NCBI GenBank assembly: GCA_902725215.1
Contig: CACUVI010000025.1
Span: 44,326 to 108,325 of the forward strand
DNA length: 64,000 bases
Direction of reading: 5' to 3'
Origin: Rhodospirillaceae bacterium LM-1
GTDB taxonomy: Bacteria; Pseudomonadota; Alphaproteobacteria; Rhodospirillales; WMHbin7
The position numbers and the translations under genes are program-made. Below the pieces are notes generated by a model. The model did not search any database, was not told the origin of the DNA, and worked only from the letters and a program-made list of their open reading frames with translations. This document shows positions 25,454 to 32,653 of the stretch, in pieces. Within the stretch, counting starts at the first letter, position 1. Each line of letters begins with the position of its first letter.

Positions 25454-26583
25454 AAATGTCCGGCCTTGTCGGCCTTGGTGCGCAGATAGAATTCGTTATG
25501 GCCATTCGATGGGAAAACATGAGGCACGCGCTGGGCGACGTCGATGCCGTGCTTGGCCAGCGCTTTCACCTTCAGCGGATTGTTGGTCAGCAAGCGCACA
25601 CTTGAAAAGCCAAGCTGGCGCAGCATTTCGGCGGCTGGCAGATAGACGCGCTCGTCATCTTCGAATCCCAGTTCGCCATTGGCGTCCAGCGTGTCCAAGC
25701 CCGCGTCCTGAAGCCGATAGGCGCGCAGCTTGTTGACCAAGCCGATGCCGCGTCCTTCCTGGGCCAGATAAAGCAGCGCGCCGCCGCCCGTCTTGGCGAT
25801 TTCGGAGATGGCGCCGCGCAACTGATCGCCGCAATCGCAGCGCAGACTGCCCAGCAGATCGCCGGTGAAACATTCCGAATGGAGGCGGACCAGGACCGGC
25901 TGCGAGGCGTCGGGATTGCCGATCAGAATGGCCAGATGCTCGATGCCGCCATCGGCGGGGCGAAAGGCCAGAATCTTGGTTTCCAGCTCGGCTTCCAGGG
26001 GTACGCGCGCCCAGGCGACCTGGCGCATCGAGCGCGCTGCGGATTCCGGATAGGCCAGAATATCGGCCACCGTCACGGTCAACAGGTCATGGCTTTTAGC
26101 CAGGGCCTCGCGCTGGCCTTCCTGCGGCAGAGGGGCCATCAGGGCGGCGGGCAGCAGGCGAGCCAGCTTGGTCAGGCGCACGGCGGCCCCAGCACAGCAA
26201 GCGCCGCCGATCGGGGCAAGGCCCATCGGGCGGTTTGTGGCGGGGCGAGGGGCCAAAGGGTCGGCAATGGATTGCACGAATTCAGCATCCGCCCCATCGT
26301 CCAAGGTCAGGGAAACGGCCTCCGACTGGGCGCTGCCCAGCCCCAAAACTTCGGCCCGGCGGTTGGTGATCGCCAGAACCGGGCGGCTGGCAGCCAGTTG
26401 CCGGAGCTGATTCAAGGCCTGCTGGGTGACGGCCTCGGCGGCCAGGACCAAGCCGGATTCGCCGTTCTCGCCTTGCAGGATCACCAAGCCGCCCCGGCGC
26501 AGTTCCGACAGCGCGCGATCAACTTGGCGCAGACAGGGCGAGGCCGACATGGTGTCAGAAGGGCGTTCCAGGGCGTGGGTCAT
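25447..26583 (-). CDS. ribA: GTP cyclohydrolase II with degenerate RibB-like N-terminal domain
   Basis: A protein of about 378 residues. The C-terminal half is a full GTP cyclohydrolase II, the first step of riboflavin synthesis: zinc cysteines in HSECFTGDLLGSLRCDCGDQL, the catalytic loop YLAQEGRGIGLVNKLRAY, and LLTNNPLKVKAL. The N-terminal half aligns with DHBP synthase (RRGGLVILQGENGESGLVLAAEAVT) but lacks the acidic DDExRENEGD signature, so that activity is probably lost. The start is uncertain: 26583 (MTHALERPSD) is chosen, with 26601 possible. It is divergent from a response-regulator-like gene. Confidence 0.9.
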   Translation of the reverse strand: MTHALERPSDTMSASPCLRQVDRALSELRRGGLVILQGENGESGLVLAAEAVTQQALNQLRQLAASRPVLAITNRRAEVLGLGSAQSEAVSLTLDDGADAEFVQSIADPLAPRPATNRPMGLAPIGGACCAGAAVRLTKLARLLPAALMAPLPQEGQREALAKSHDLLTVTVADILAYPESAARSMRQVAWARVPLEAELETKILAFRPADGGIEHLAILIGNPDASQPVLVRLHSECFTGDLLGSLRCDCGDQLRGAISEIAKTGGGALLYLAQEGRGIGLVNKLRAYRLQDAGLDTLDANGELGFEDDERVYLPAAEMLRQLGFSSVRLLTNNPLKVKALAKHGIDVAQRVPHVFPSNGHNEFYLRTKADKAGHLF

Positions 26584-26687
26584 CGAACTCGAGGCATACA
26601 TATTAGAGAAGCGCGCAACATAGCGGGAATCTGGGTTGGGTAAAAGAAAAACGCAACAAAGGGCGATCATGATAGCATGGCCGCGCC

Positions 26688-27278
26688 ATGAAATTGCGAC
26701 TTTTGCTGATTTCCGACGAACCCTTGTTCCGCCAGGCCCTAGCCGCCCAGCTGGAGCCGCTGGGCTTTGCCTGCGCTGGCGAGGCGGGTTCCGAGCGTTT
26801 CGACGCCGTTCTGCTGGATGGCTTGCAAACGGTCGATCCGGGGCTGGGTCCTGTCCTTCGGCTGGTAGCGCCCGGCTGCGAGCCGGGTTGCGACGAAGCC
26901 TATCTGGTCAAGCCGGTGCGCCTCGCCCAATTGGCCGAGGCCTTGCAACAAACGGCCAGGCGCGGCCATGACGAGCGCAGCTATCGGATCGGTCCCTGGC
27001 TGCTGGATGTCGGGGCGGGGATTCTGATCGGCGGGTCCGAGCGTCAAAGGCTGACCGGCAAGGAAGCGGCGATTCTGGTCTATCTGTGCGATCACGCTGG
27101 TTTTGCCGCCAGGGACGAACTATTGGAAAATGTCTGGGGCTATGGCTCGGGCATCAGCACGCATACGCTGGAAACCCACATCTACCGCCTGCGCCAGAAG
27201 ATCGAGGCCGATCCCGCCAATCCCGCCTATCTTTTGACCGAGGATGGCGGCTACCGGCTGAACATTTCGTCGGAATAG
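26688..27278 (+). CDS. OmpR-family winged-helix regulator with degenerate receiver
   Basis: A 196-residue DNA-binding protein. The C-terminal 95 residues form a trans_reg_C winged helix (LTGKEAAILVYLCDHAGF, RDELLENVWGYGSGISTHTLETHIYRLRQKIE, LLTEDGGYRLN). The N-terminal receiver is short: a DE pair (LLISDEPLF), an aspartate (DAVLLDG) and a lysine (YLVKPVRL) remain, but the Thr/Ser switch and part of the alpha3-beta4 region are missing. It may act without phosphorylation. The last 28 bases overlap the convergent xthA gene. No sensor kinase is adjacent; targets are unknown. Confidence 0.82.
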   Translation: MKLRLLLISDEPLFRQALAAQLEPLGFACAGEAGSERFDAVLLDGLQTVDPGLGPVLRLVAPGCEPGCDEAYLVKPVRLAQLAEALQQTARRGHDERSYRIGPWLLDVGAGILIGGSERQRLTGKEAAILVYLCDHAGFAARDELLENVWGYGSGISTHTLETHIYRLRQKIEADPANPAYLLTEDGGYRLNISSE

Positions 27279-28060
27279 AAATCGACGATCAGCGGCACAT
27301 GGTCGGAAGGCTGCGGCCAGCCTCTAGCCTCGCGCACCACCAGCGATCCGGCCAGCGCGTTTTTGAGGGGCGGCGTCACCCAAACATGATCAAGGCGCCG
27401 TCCGCGATCCGAGGCTGCCCAGTCGGCCGCCCGATAGCTCCACCAAGTGTAAAGTTTCAGGTCCGGCGGCACGAAATGCCGGGGCGCGTCGATGAATCCC
27501 AATGAGTCTTGAAACCGGGTCAGGCGCAGGACCTCGCCCGGTGTGTGGCTGATGATCTTTTGCATCTGCTTATGCGACCAAACATCGTTCTCGAGCGGGG
27601 CGACATTGAAATCACCCACCAAGATCAGCTTGTCGCTGGACGCATAGGCCGATCCGTACCATTGGGCCAGCTCTTCCAGAAAAGATAGTTTGTGGGCGAA
27701 TTTGTCGTTCGCCTCTGGATCAGGCAGATCGCCGCCCGCCGGAATATAGATGTTGTGCAGCTCGACGCCGCCGTCGAGTGAAACGATCAGATGGCGGCAA
27801 TCGGTGCGGCCGCACCAATTTTGCACCCGGCTTGTGACGATGGGCCGCTTCGAGAGCACCGCCACGCCGTTATAGCTTTTCTGACCGGCGAAAGCCTGAT
27901 GAGGAAAGCCAAGTTCAGCGATGGCGTCCTTGGGAAACAGATGGTCTTCGACCTTGGTTTCTTGAAGGCAGATCACGTCGGGATTGACCTCATGCGCCAG
28001 TCGCTCGAGCAGCGGCAAGCGCAAGCGCACCGAATTGATGTTCCAAGTAAGCAGACGCAT
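27251..28060 (-). CDS. xthA: Exodeoxyribonuclease III
   Basis: A 269-residue Mg-dependent AP endonuclease/3'-exonuclease. Family motifs appear in order: LLTWNINSVRLRLP (Asn), VICLQETKVED (metal Glu), VAVLSKRP, HNIYIPAGGDLPD (Tyr), LVGDFNVAP (Asp-Asn), WWSYRAADWAASDRGRRLDHVWVTPPL, and the terminal PSDHVPLIVDF with the catalytic Asp-His pair. It repairs abasic sites in base-excision repair. It follows the FAH-family gene by 11 bases and ends inside the convergent regulator gene. Confidence 0.95.
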   Translation of the reverse strand: MRLLTWNINSVRLRLPLLERLAHEVNPDVICLQETKVEDHLFPKDAIAELGFPHQAFAGQKSYNGVAVLSKRPIVTSRVQNWCGRTDCRHLIVSLDGGVELHNIYIPAGGDLPDPEANDKFAHKLSFLEELAQWYGSAYASSDKLILVGDFNVAPLENDVWSHKQMQKIISHTPGEVLRLTRFQDSLGFIDAPRHFVPPDLKLYTWWSYRAADWAASDRGRRLDHVWVTPPLKNALAGSLVVREARGWPQPSDHVPLIVDFYSDEMFSR

Positions 28061-28071
28061 CGGAAACGCTT

Positions 28072-28758
28072 TCAGCTTATCGTTATGTTCAGCGAACCCA
28101 CGCCGTCGATATTAACCACCGCCCGGTCGCCCCGCACAAGCGGCCCCACGCCCTCGGGCGTTCCCGTGAAGATCAGATCGCCCGCCTCCAGGCGCACCAG
28201 CCGGGACAAATGGGCCAGCACGCCCGCCACCGGCCAGATCATGTCGGACAGATCGCCCGCTTGGCGCATCTGTCCGTTCACGCTAAGCGTGATGGCGCCC
28301 TTGCTGGGGTGGCCGATCTGGCTGGCCGGGCGAATGGCCCCGATGGGAGCCGAGCGGTCGAAGCCCTTGGCTACATCCCAGGGCCTGCCCGCCTTCTTGG
28401 CCTGTTCTTGAAGATCGCGCCTTGTCAGGTCGATGCCGGGCGCATAGCCGAAAACGCAATCCAGCGCCTTGTCTTGCGCCAGATCCTGGCCGCCCGATTT
28501 CAGCGCCACCACCAGTTCGGCTTCGTGATGCAGATTGTTGGTTTGCGACGGATAGGGGATGGCGGCGCCATCCATCACCACGGCGTCGCCGGGCTTGGCG
28601 AAGAAAAAGGGCGGATCTTGATTGGGATCTGCCCCCATTTCGCGCGCATGCGCCGCGTAATTGCGCGCCACGCACCAGATGCGGCGCACGGGAAACAGAT
28701 CGCCGGTTCCAGCGACCGGAACCGAAGGCTGAACAGGCGGCAAAAAGACGAAACCCAT
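28072..28758 (-). CDS. Fumarylacetoacetate hydrolase family protein
   Basis: A 228-residue FAH-fold enzyme. Metal-binding acidic residues sit in HHEAELVVAL, and the sequence CVARNYAAHAREMG, PFFFAKPGDAVV, YAPGIDLTRRDLQ and TGTPEGVGPLVRGD is typical of the small hydrolase/isomerase branch (fumarylpyruvate hydrolase or oxaloacetate tautomerase-like). The exact substrate is not evident. Start ATG 28758 is chosen because AAAGGGG lies upstream; upstream open sequence includes the terminator of the candidate RNA. Co-transcribed with xthA. Confidence 0.88.
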   Translation of the reverse strand: MGFVFLPPVQPSVPVAGTGDLFPVRRIWCVARNYAAHAREMGADPNQDPPFFFAKPGDAVVMDGAAIPYPSQTNNLHHEAELVVALKSGGQDLAQDKALDCVFGYAPGIDLTRRDLQEQAKKAGRPWDVAKGFDRSAPIGAIRPASQIGHPSKGAITLSVNGQMRQAGDLSDMIWPVAGVLAHLSRLVRLEAGDLIFTGTPEGVGPLVRGDRAVVNIDGVGSLNITIS

Positions 28759-28803
28759 ATGGTGGCCCCTTTCGAAACGGATGGCGCATGGTGACGCCGA
28801 ACA

Positions 28804-28842
28804 GGACAAAAGAAAAGCGCCCGGTAAGGGGGGTTACCGGGC
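28804..28842 (-). terminator. Strong Rho-independent terminator of the candidate RNA
   Basis: A perfect 11-bp stem, GCGCCCGGTAA (28815-28825) with TTACCGGGCGC (28832-28842), and on the minus strand a TTTTCTTTTG tail (28814-28805). It would end the candidate RNA and any read-through from lolA before the FAH-family gene. Confidence 0.88.
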
Positions 28843-28927
28843 GCCGTGCTTGCTCCTTGGGGGGGGAGCAGTGAGGCTCGGCAGGGGAAACCGGCCTCAC
28901 AGGCCCGAGCCATTGCGGCTCGGCCCT
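28804..28927 (-). ncRNA. Candidate small RNA with C-rich hairpin loops
   Basis: On the minus strand about 124 nt fold into four consecutive hairpins: A 28905-28923 (7-bp stem, loop 5), B 28871-28900 (7 bp plus 3 inner bp, loop containing UUUCCCC), C 28849-28870 (6 bp, loop of eight C then AA), and D 28815-28842 (perfect 11-bp stem, CCCCCC loop) followed by a U-rich tail. A -35/-10 pair lies at the expected distance upstream. There is no open reading frame of note. C-rich loops would pair with purine-rich ribosome binding sites, as in the alphaproteobacterial alpha-r14 and cuckoo RNAs, but no homology is claimed. Confidence 0.55.
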
Positions 28928-28933
28928 TCATGT

Positions 28934-28961
28934 TATGTATGTGGTTAAAGTATGAAAGCAA
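28934..28961 (-). promoter_or_regulatory. Predicted promoter of the candidate RNA
   Basis: On the minus strand TTGCTT (28961-28956), 16-base spacer, TACATA (28939-28934), placing the start near 28927, just before hairpin A. Confidence 0.45.
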
Positions 28962-28984
28962 TCTAGGGGGAGATGCTGAATATC

Positions 28985-29007
28985 AGTCATGCATAGCGCG
29001 CATGACT
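28985..29007 (-). terminator. Hairpin directly after lolA
   Basis: Perfect 8-bp arms AGTCATGC (28985-28992) and GCATGACT (29000-29007) start 3 bases past the lolA stop codon. It lacks a T-run, so it may slow or protect the lolA mRNA end rather than terminate. Confidence 0.4.
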
Positions 29008-29010
29008 ACT

Positions 29011-29682
29011 CTACTGTAGGTTTCGCTGGCTGGGCGCAACCTCGTTCGGATCATTGAAAACAAATAGTTTTTGATCCATGGCAATGCCCGGATGGGCATC
29101 GGAAAGCGTGATGGTGGTGAATTGCCCCTGCGGGTCGCGAACGATCCATTGGCGCAGCTGATAGGGTTCGCGGGTAAAGATCAGGGTAATGCTGCCCGCC
29201 TGCGGATCGTCGGTCTGGGCCAGGGTGATGTGAGTCAGGCCGCTTTTCTGGGCAAAATCGGTCACGGTGACGTCGGCCCCGGTCAGATCGATTTTCTGGC
29301 GCACCAGAATGCCCGCCGGGCTGGAATCGATGGGCATTTGCGAGGTCTGCTTCAACTGGGTGTCGTGATAGACCAGCAGATGGCCGGTGCCGATGATCAG
29401 CATCGGATTGGGCGGATCGTACTCCAAGCGCAGCTTGCCGGGCCGCGACAGATAGAAAGTGCCCTGGGCAAAGCTGCCATCCGGGGCCGACTGCAAGAAA
29501 CGCGCTTTGAGCGTGCGCATGTCGTTCAGATAGGTCTCGGCGCGACCCACTTCCGTCTTCTGGCTGTCGGTCAGGCTGGCGGGCTTGGCCTTGGCGCCCG
29601 CGGCCTGGGCCGGCAGAGCTGTCTGGAAAAGCAAAAGGGCGGCGGCAAGGGCTGCCAACAGGGAGGGGCTGCGTTTCATCAT
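29011..29682 (-). CDS. lolA: Outer-membrane lipoprotein carrier protein LolA-like
   Basis: A 223-residue periplasmic protein. The signal peptide [20 protein letters not shown] ends near ALPAQAA. The mature part has the LolA pattern: YLNDMRTLKARFLQSAPDGSFAQGTFYLSRPGKLRLEYDPPNPMLIIGTG, YHDTQLKQTSQMPIDSSP and LARE-like LIFTREPYQLRQWIVRDPQG. It ferries lipoproteins from LolCDE to the outer membrane. Length is normal. Two adjacent ATG codons (29682, 29679) are possible starts. In many alphaproteobacteria lolA lies next to ftsK and xthA; here the same genes are in the neighbourhood but separated. Confidence 0.92.
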   Translation of the reverse strand: MMKRSPSLLAALAAALLLFQTALPAQAAGAKAKPASLTDSQKTEVGRAETYLNDMRTLKARFLQSAPDGSFAQGTFYLSRPGKLRLEYDPPNPMLIIGTGHLLVYHDTQLKQTSQMPIDSSPAGILVRQKIDLTGADVTVTDFAQKSGLTHITLAQTDDPQAGSITLIFTREPYQLRQWIVRDPQGQFTTITLSDAHPGIAMDQKLFVFNDPNEVAPSQRNLQ

Positions 29683-29713
29683 GAGCGGAATGTAGAGAGA
29701 AAGGGTTTGAGGT

Positions 29714-30583
29714 TCAATGGCCCATCAGAACCGGCACGTGGGATTGGGCCAGAACCTCGTGGGTGGCGCTGCCCAGCATCAGGCGCTTCAAGGGGCCTGC
29801 CTTGTGCGCCCCCATGACCAACAGGTCGGCGCCGCAATCCTTGACCGCGTCCAGCAAAAGGCGGCCCCCCAGATGCTTCTTGCCCAGGCTGGCGATGATT
29901 TTGGTGTCGATTTTGGCAACATGCCGCTTGAGATAATCGACCAGTTCCGGCACCACCGAGCGCGGCGTGCGTTCGCTTTCGGCGGTCAGCACCGTCACCT
30001 GATCGGCGAAGGCGAAGAAATTGGTGGCCCCGCCCAAGGCGCGCGCGCATTCGCGACTGCCGTTCCAGGCCACGGCGATATGTTTGCCCAGGCTGGCGGG
30101 CGGCTGATGGGGCACCACCAGCACCGGACGCCCGGTTTCGAACAAGGCGTCCATGGTCAGGCTGTGCGACATGTCGCGCGGATCGGAGGGCAGTCCGGTC
30201 AGGATCAGATCATGCACGCGGCCCAAGCGCGCCATCACGGCATGACGCCTGCCGGTGCGTTCGATGAAGGAGACCGAAGCGCCCGGCGGCACGGCATCTG
30301 GCGCAACGACCTCGATGCCCGAGCCTGCCAGGACCCGATCGAACACCGCCCTGGCTTGCTTGGCCCTAAGGTCGGAACGGACATCGCCGCCGCTGGCCAA
30401 GGCGTCGGCCAGATCGGAACTCATGCCATCGCCGATCGCCGGAACTTCGGTTAGCGTGTCGGGGCGCACATGCAAGATGTCGGCGTGGACGCCAAGCCGC
30501 TTCACCAGCGCCAGCGCCGCTTCCAGCGTTGCCGTGGTCTGTTCGCCGCCGTCCAGGGTTGCCAGAATGCTTTTGATCGTCAT
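29714..30583 (-). CDS. Tandem-domain universal stress protein
   Basis: A 289-residue cytosolic protein with two UspA folds. Domain 1 (1-150) starts SILATLDGGEQTTATLEAALALVKRLG; domain 2 (about 160-289) has HIAVAWNGSRECARAL and ends with the ATP-binding type signature LLVMGAHKAGPLKRLMLGSATHEVLAQSHVPVLMGH (G-x2-G-x9-G-S/T). Only the second domain keeps the nucleotide motif. Such proteins respond to starvation, oxygen or redox stress. The gene is divergent from the MFS transporter gene (63-base gap). Confidence 0.9.
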   Translation of the reverse strand: MTIKSILATLDGGEQTTATLEAALALVKRLGVHADILHVRPDTLTEVPAIGDGMSSDLADALASGGDVRSDLRAKQARAVFDRVLAGSGIEVVAPDAVPPGASVSFIERTGRRHAVMARLGRVHDLILTGLPSDPRDMSHSLTMDALFETGRPVLVVPHQPPASLGKHIAVAWNGSRECARALGGATNFFAFADQVTVLTAESERTPRSVVPELVDYLKRHVAKIDTKIIASLGKKHLGGRLLLDAVKDCGADLLVMGAHKAGPLKRLMLGSATHEVLAQSHVPVLMGH

Positions 30584-30646
30584 GATGATGCGACCTTAAT
30601 CGTTTCGTCCTTTGTATTCAAGGCAGGGTTCGGTTACATCTAGATC

Positions 30647-31921
30647 ATGAAACTACGCGACCTGTTCGTTCTGCCCGGAAACAAGACTTTCCCCAACCGA
30701 TGGTTCGTCGTGCTGGGGGCGGTGCTGGTGCAATTGTCGCTGGGCGCCATCTATGCCTGGTCGGTCTTCACCCCCGCCCTGACCAAGGCGGGCTGGTCGA
30801 AGCTGGACACGCAGATCGTTTTTTCCATTGGATTGGCCAGTTTCGCCATCGTCATGGTCTGGGCGGGTCGGCGCATCGCCGTTTGGGGGCCGCGCAAGTT
30901 GGCGGCTTCGGGCGGGCTGGTGCTGGGATTGGGCTATCTGCTGGCCGGGCTGCTGGGCGGCACCAATTTCTGGGCGCTGGCCCTGTGCATCGGCGTGGTG
31001 GGCGGGGCCGGGATCGGCCTGGGCTATGTCGTGCCCATCGCGGTCGCCATGCGCTGGTTTCCCGACAAAAAAGGCATGATCACCGGCATCGCGGTGGCCG
31101 GTTTCGGCTTCGGCGCCATGGGTTGGGTGAAGCTGGCCGACAGTTGGGGCCATCTGATCCCCTCTATCGGTCTGGCCAATACTTTCATCGTTTACGGCAT
31201 CGCCTTTGCCGTTTTGGTTCTGATCGGCAGCCTATGGATGGTGTTCCCGCCCGGCGGCTGGTTGCCGCAAGGTTGGACGCCGCCGCCCAAGGCCCAAGCC
31301 AGCGCCGGGCGCGATTTCACCCCCCAGGACATGCTGAAGACCTATCAATTCTATCTGATCTTTTTAACCTTCGCGGTGGGAGCCAGCGCCGGGCTGATGG
31401 CGGTGGGTCTGATGAAGCTCTATCCGATGGAGGCCTTGCAGGCGAACGGCCTTAGTCTGGCCGAAGCCAGCGCCGTCGCGGGCACGGCGATGGCCGTGTT
31501 CTTCAGCCTAGCCAACGGCATCGGGCGCATCGCTTGGGGCGCCATCAGCGATCGCATCGGCAGGCGGACGGCCATTCTGGTGATGAGCGCCACGCAAGGC
31601 GCCATCTTTCTCGCTTTCACCCAGATGGCGGGGCACGAGGCCACGCTGTATCTGGGGGCCGCCCTGATCGGCTTTAATTTCGGCGGCAATTTCGCGCTCT
31701 TTCCCACCATCACCGCCGACACGTTCGGCACCAACAGCGTGGGGCAGAATTATCCTTATGTGTTTTTGTCCTACGGCGTCGGCGGCATCGCGGGTCCCTT
31801 GTTGGGCGGAGCGCTGGGCGACCTTGGCAACTTCCCGCTGGCCTTCACCATCTGCGGCGTGGCCTGCCTTGTTGGCGCGGTGATGATCTTCTTCGTGAAA
31901 CCGGCGAAAGGACCGGTTTAA
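30647..31921 (+). CDS. MFS transporter, OFA (oxalate/formate antiporter) family
   Basis: A 424-residue inner-membrane protein with 12 predicted hydrophobic segments. The N-terminus NRWFVVLGAVLVQLSLGAIYAWSVFTPAL and the loop GWLPQGWTPPP are characteristic of the OFA family; SDRIGRRTAIL is the MFS loop motif after helix 8. Substrates in this family include oxalate, formate and other small carboxylates; which one is moved here cannot be told. ATG 30647 gives full first helix. A short stem (AATCGT/ACGATT) follows the stop. Confidence 0.9.
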   Translation: MKLRDLFVLPGNKTFPNRWFVVLGAVLVQLSLGAIYAWSVFTPALTKAGWSKLDTQIVFSIGLASFAIVMVWAGRRIAVWGPRKLAASGGLVLGLGYLLAGLLGGTNFWALALCIGVVGGAGIGLGYVVPIAVAMRWFPDKKGMITGIAVAGFGFGAMGWVKLADSWGHLIPSIGLANTFIVYGIAFAVLVLIGSLWMVFPPGGWLPQGWTPPPKAQASAGRDFTPQDMLKTYQFYLIFLTFAVGASAGLMAVGLMKLYPMEALQANGLSLAEASAVAGTAMAVFFSLANGIGRIAWGAISDRIGRRTAILVMSATQGAIFLAFTQMAGHEATLYLGAALIGFNFGGNFALFPTITADTFGTNSVGQNYPYVFLSYGVGGIAGPLLGGALGDLGNFPLAFTICGVACLVGAVMIFFVKPAKGPV

Positions 31922-31939
31922 TCGTTTATCGAGACGATT

Positions 31940-32638
31940 TCATGAGGCGGCGTGCATTTCAAAAAAAGCTGATTCGTGTTCATCAATGACATAGATCGTG
32001 TTAAATATATTTCCCCAACCTGCCTGCCCGATTTCGTCAATAGCAGGACAGACCACTTCGTTGAAGTTCATGTCCATTGTATTAGACCAACAGCCGCGGG
32101 CAAAAATTAGAAGATCACAGTCCTGATATTTTAAATCGAGTTTGTTTCTTAATGCTAAGGCAATGCCTTTGCGCCAAGCGGGCAAATCTTCTTCTAGCCA
32201 ACTTCTCGCGCGTGGCATCGAGGGGTTTCCCCCGCCAAAAGCAAAACCCTTAGAGTTTATTTTCTCCATCGTCTGGTAATGGAGATGGCCCTTTTCTGCG
32301 ACAGAATCGCGCCAAGAAGGATATGCCATTGTGCATTGAATCTTAGTTTCCTTTCCAGCGACACTAATTTCAAAATCAGCGGCTCCATTCGGTGTCCAAC
32401 GAAATTGATCATCATCAGAAAACTTTCTAATATCTGCGAACAAACGTAGGGGAGCAAACTCTTCGTTTCTGGACTTCGCCCACCAAATTTGCGGTTTGTG
32501 CTGCGTTCGCAACATTGCCGAAAAATCGGGGTCTTGTTGTCTGTCAGAAAGAATCCGATTCTCCACGTCTCGTAGCTGACGAAACGTGAACCATTCTCCG
32601 TGTGTAAATGGAAATTCAAACTCGCGCAATTTCCACAA
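31940..32638 (-). CDS. Hypothetical protein with a possible PD-(D/E)XK motif
   Basis: A 232-residue protein, unrecognised. It is more AT-rich than its neighbours, which points to transfer. The stretch ADFEISVAGKETKIQCT has Asp88, Glu97-x-Lys99 and Gln101, the spacing of the PD-(D/E)XK-Q nuclease core; the rest of the fold cannot be confirmed by eye. It begins with TTG, six codons in frame after the ftsK stop codon, and the first residues (WKLREFEFPFTHGEW) look like the inside of a domain, so it could be 5'-truncated. It would be co-transcribed with ftsK. Confidence 0.5.
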   Translation of the reverse strand: MWKLREFEFPFTHGEWFTFRQLRDVENRILSDRQQDPDFSAMLRTQHKPQIWWAKSRNEEFAPLRLFADIRKFSDDDQFRWTPNGAADFEISVAGKETKIQCTMAYPSWRDSVAEKGHLHYQTMEKINSKGFAFGGGNPSMPRARSWLEEDLPAWRKGIALALRNKLDLKYQDCDLLIFARGCWSNTMDMNFNEVVCPAIDEIGQAGWGNIFNTIYVIDEHESAFFEMHAAS

Positions 32639-32653
32639 ACTTCCGGTATCGGC

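Noticed and set aside
31922-31950. Stem AATCGT/ACGATT after the MFS gene as a terminator
   Set aside because: Only 6 bp with an 8-base loop and no T-run; too weak to call.
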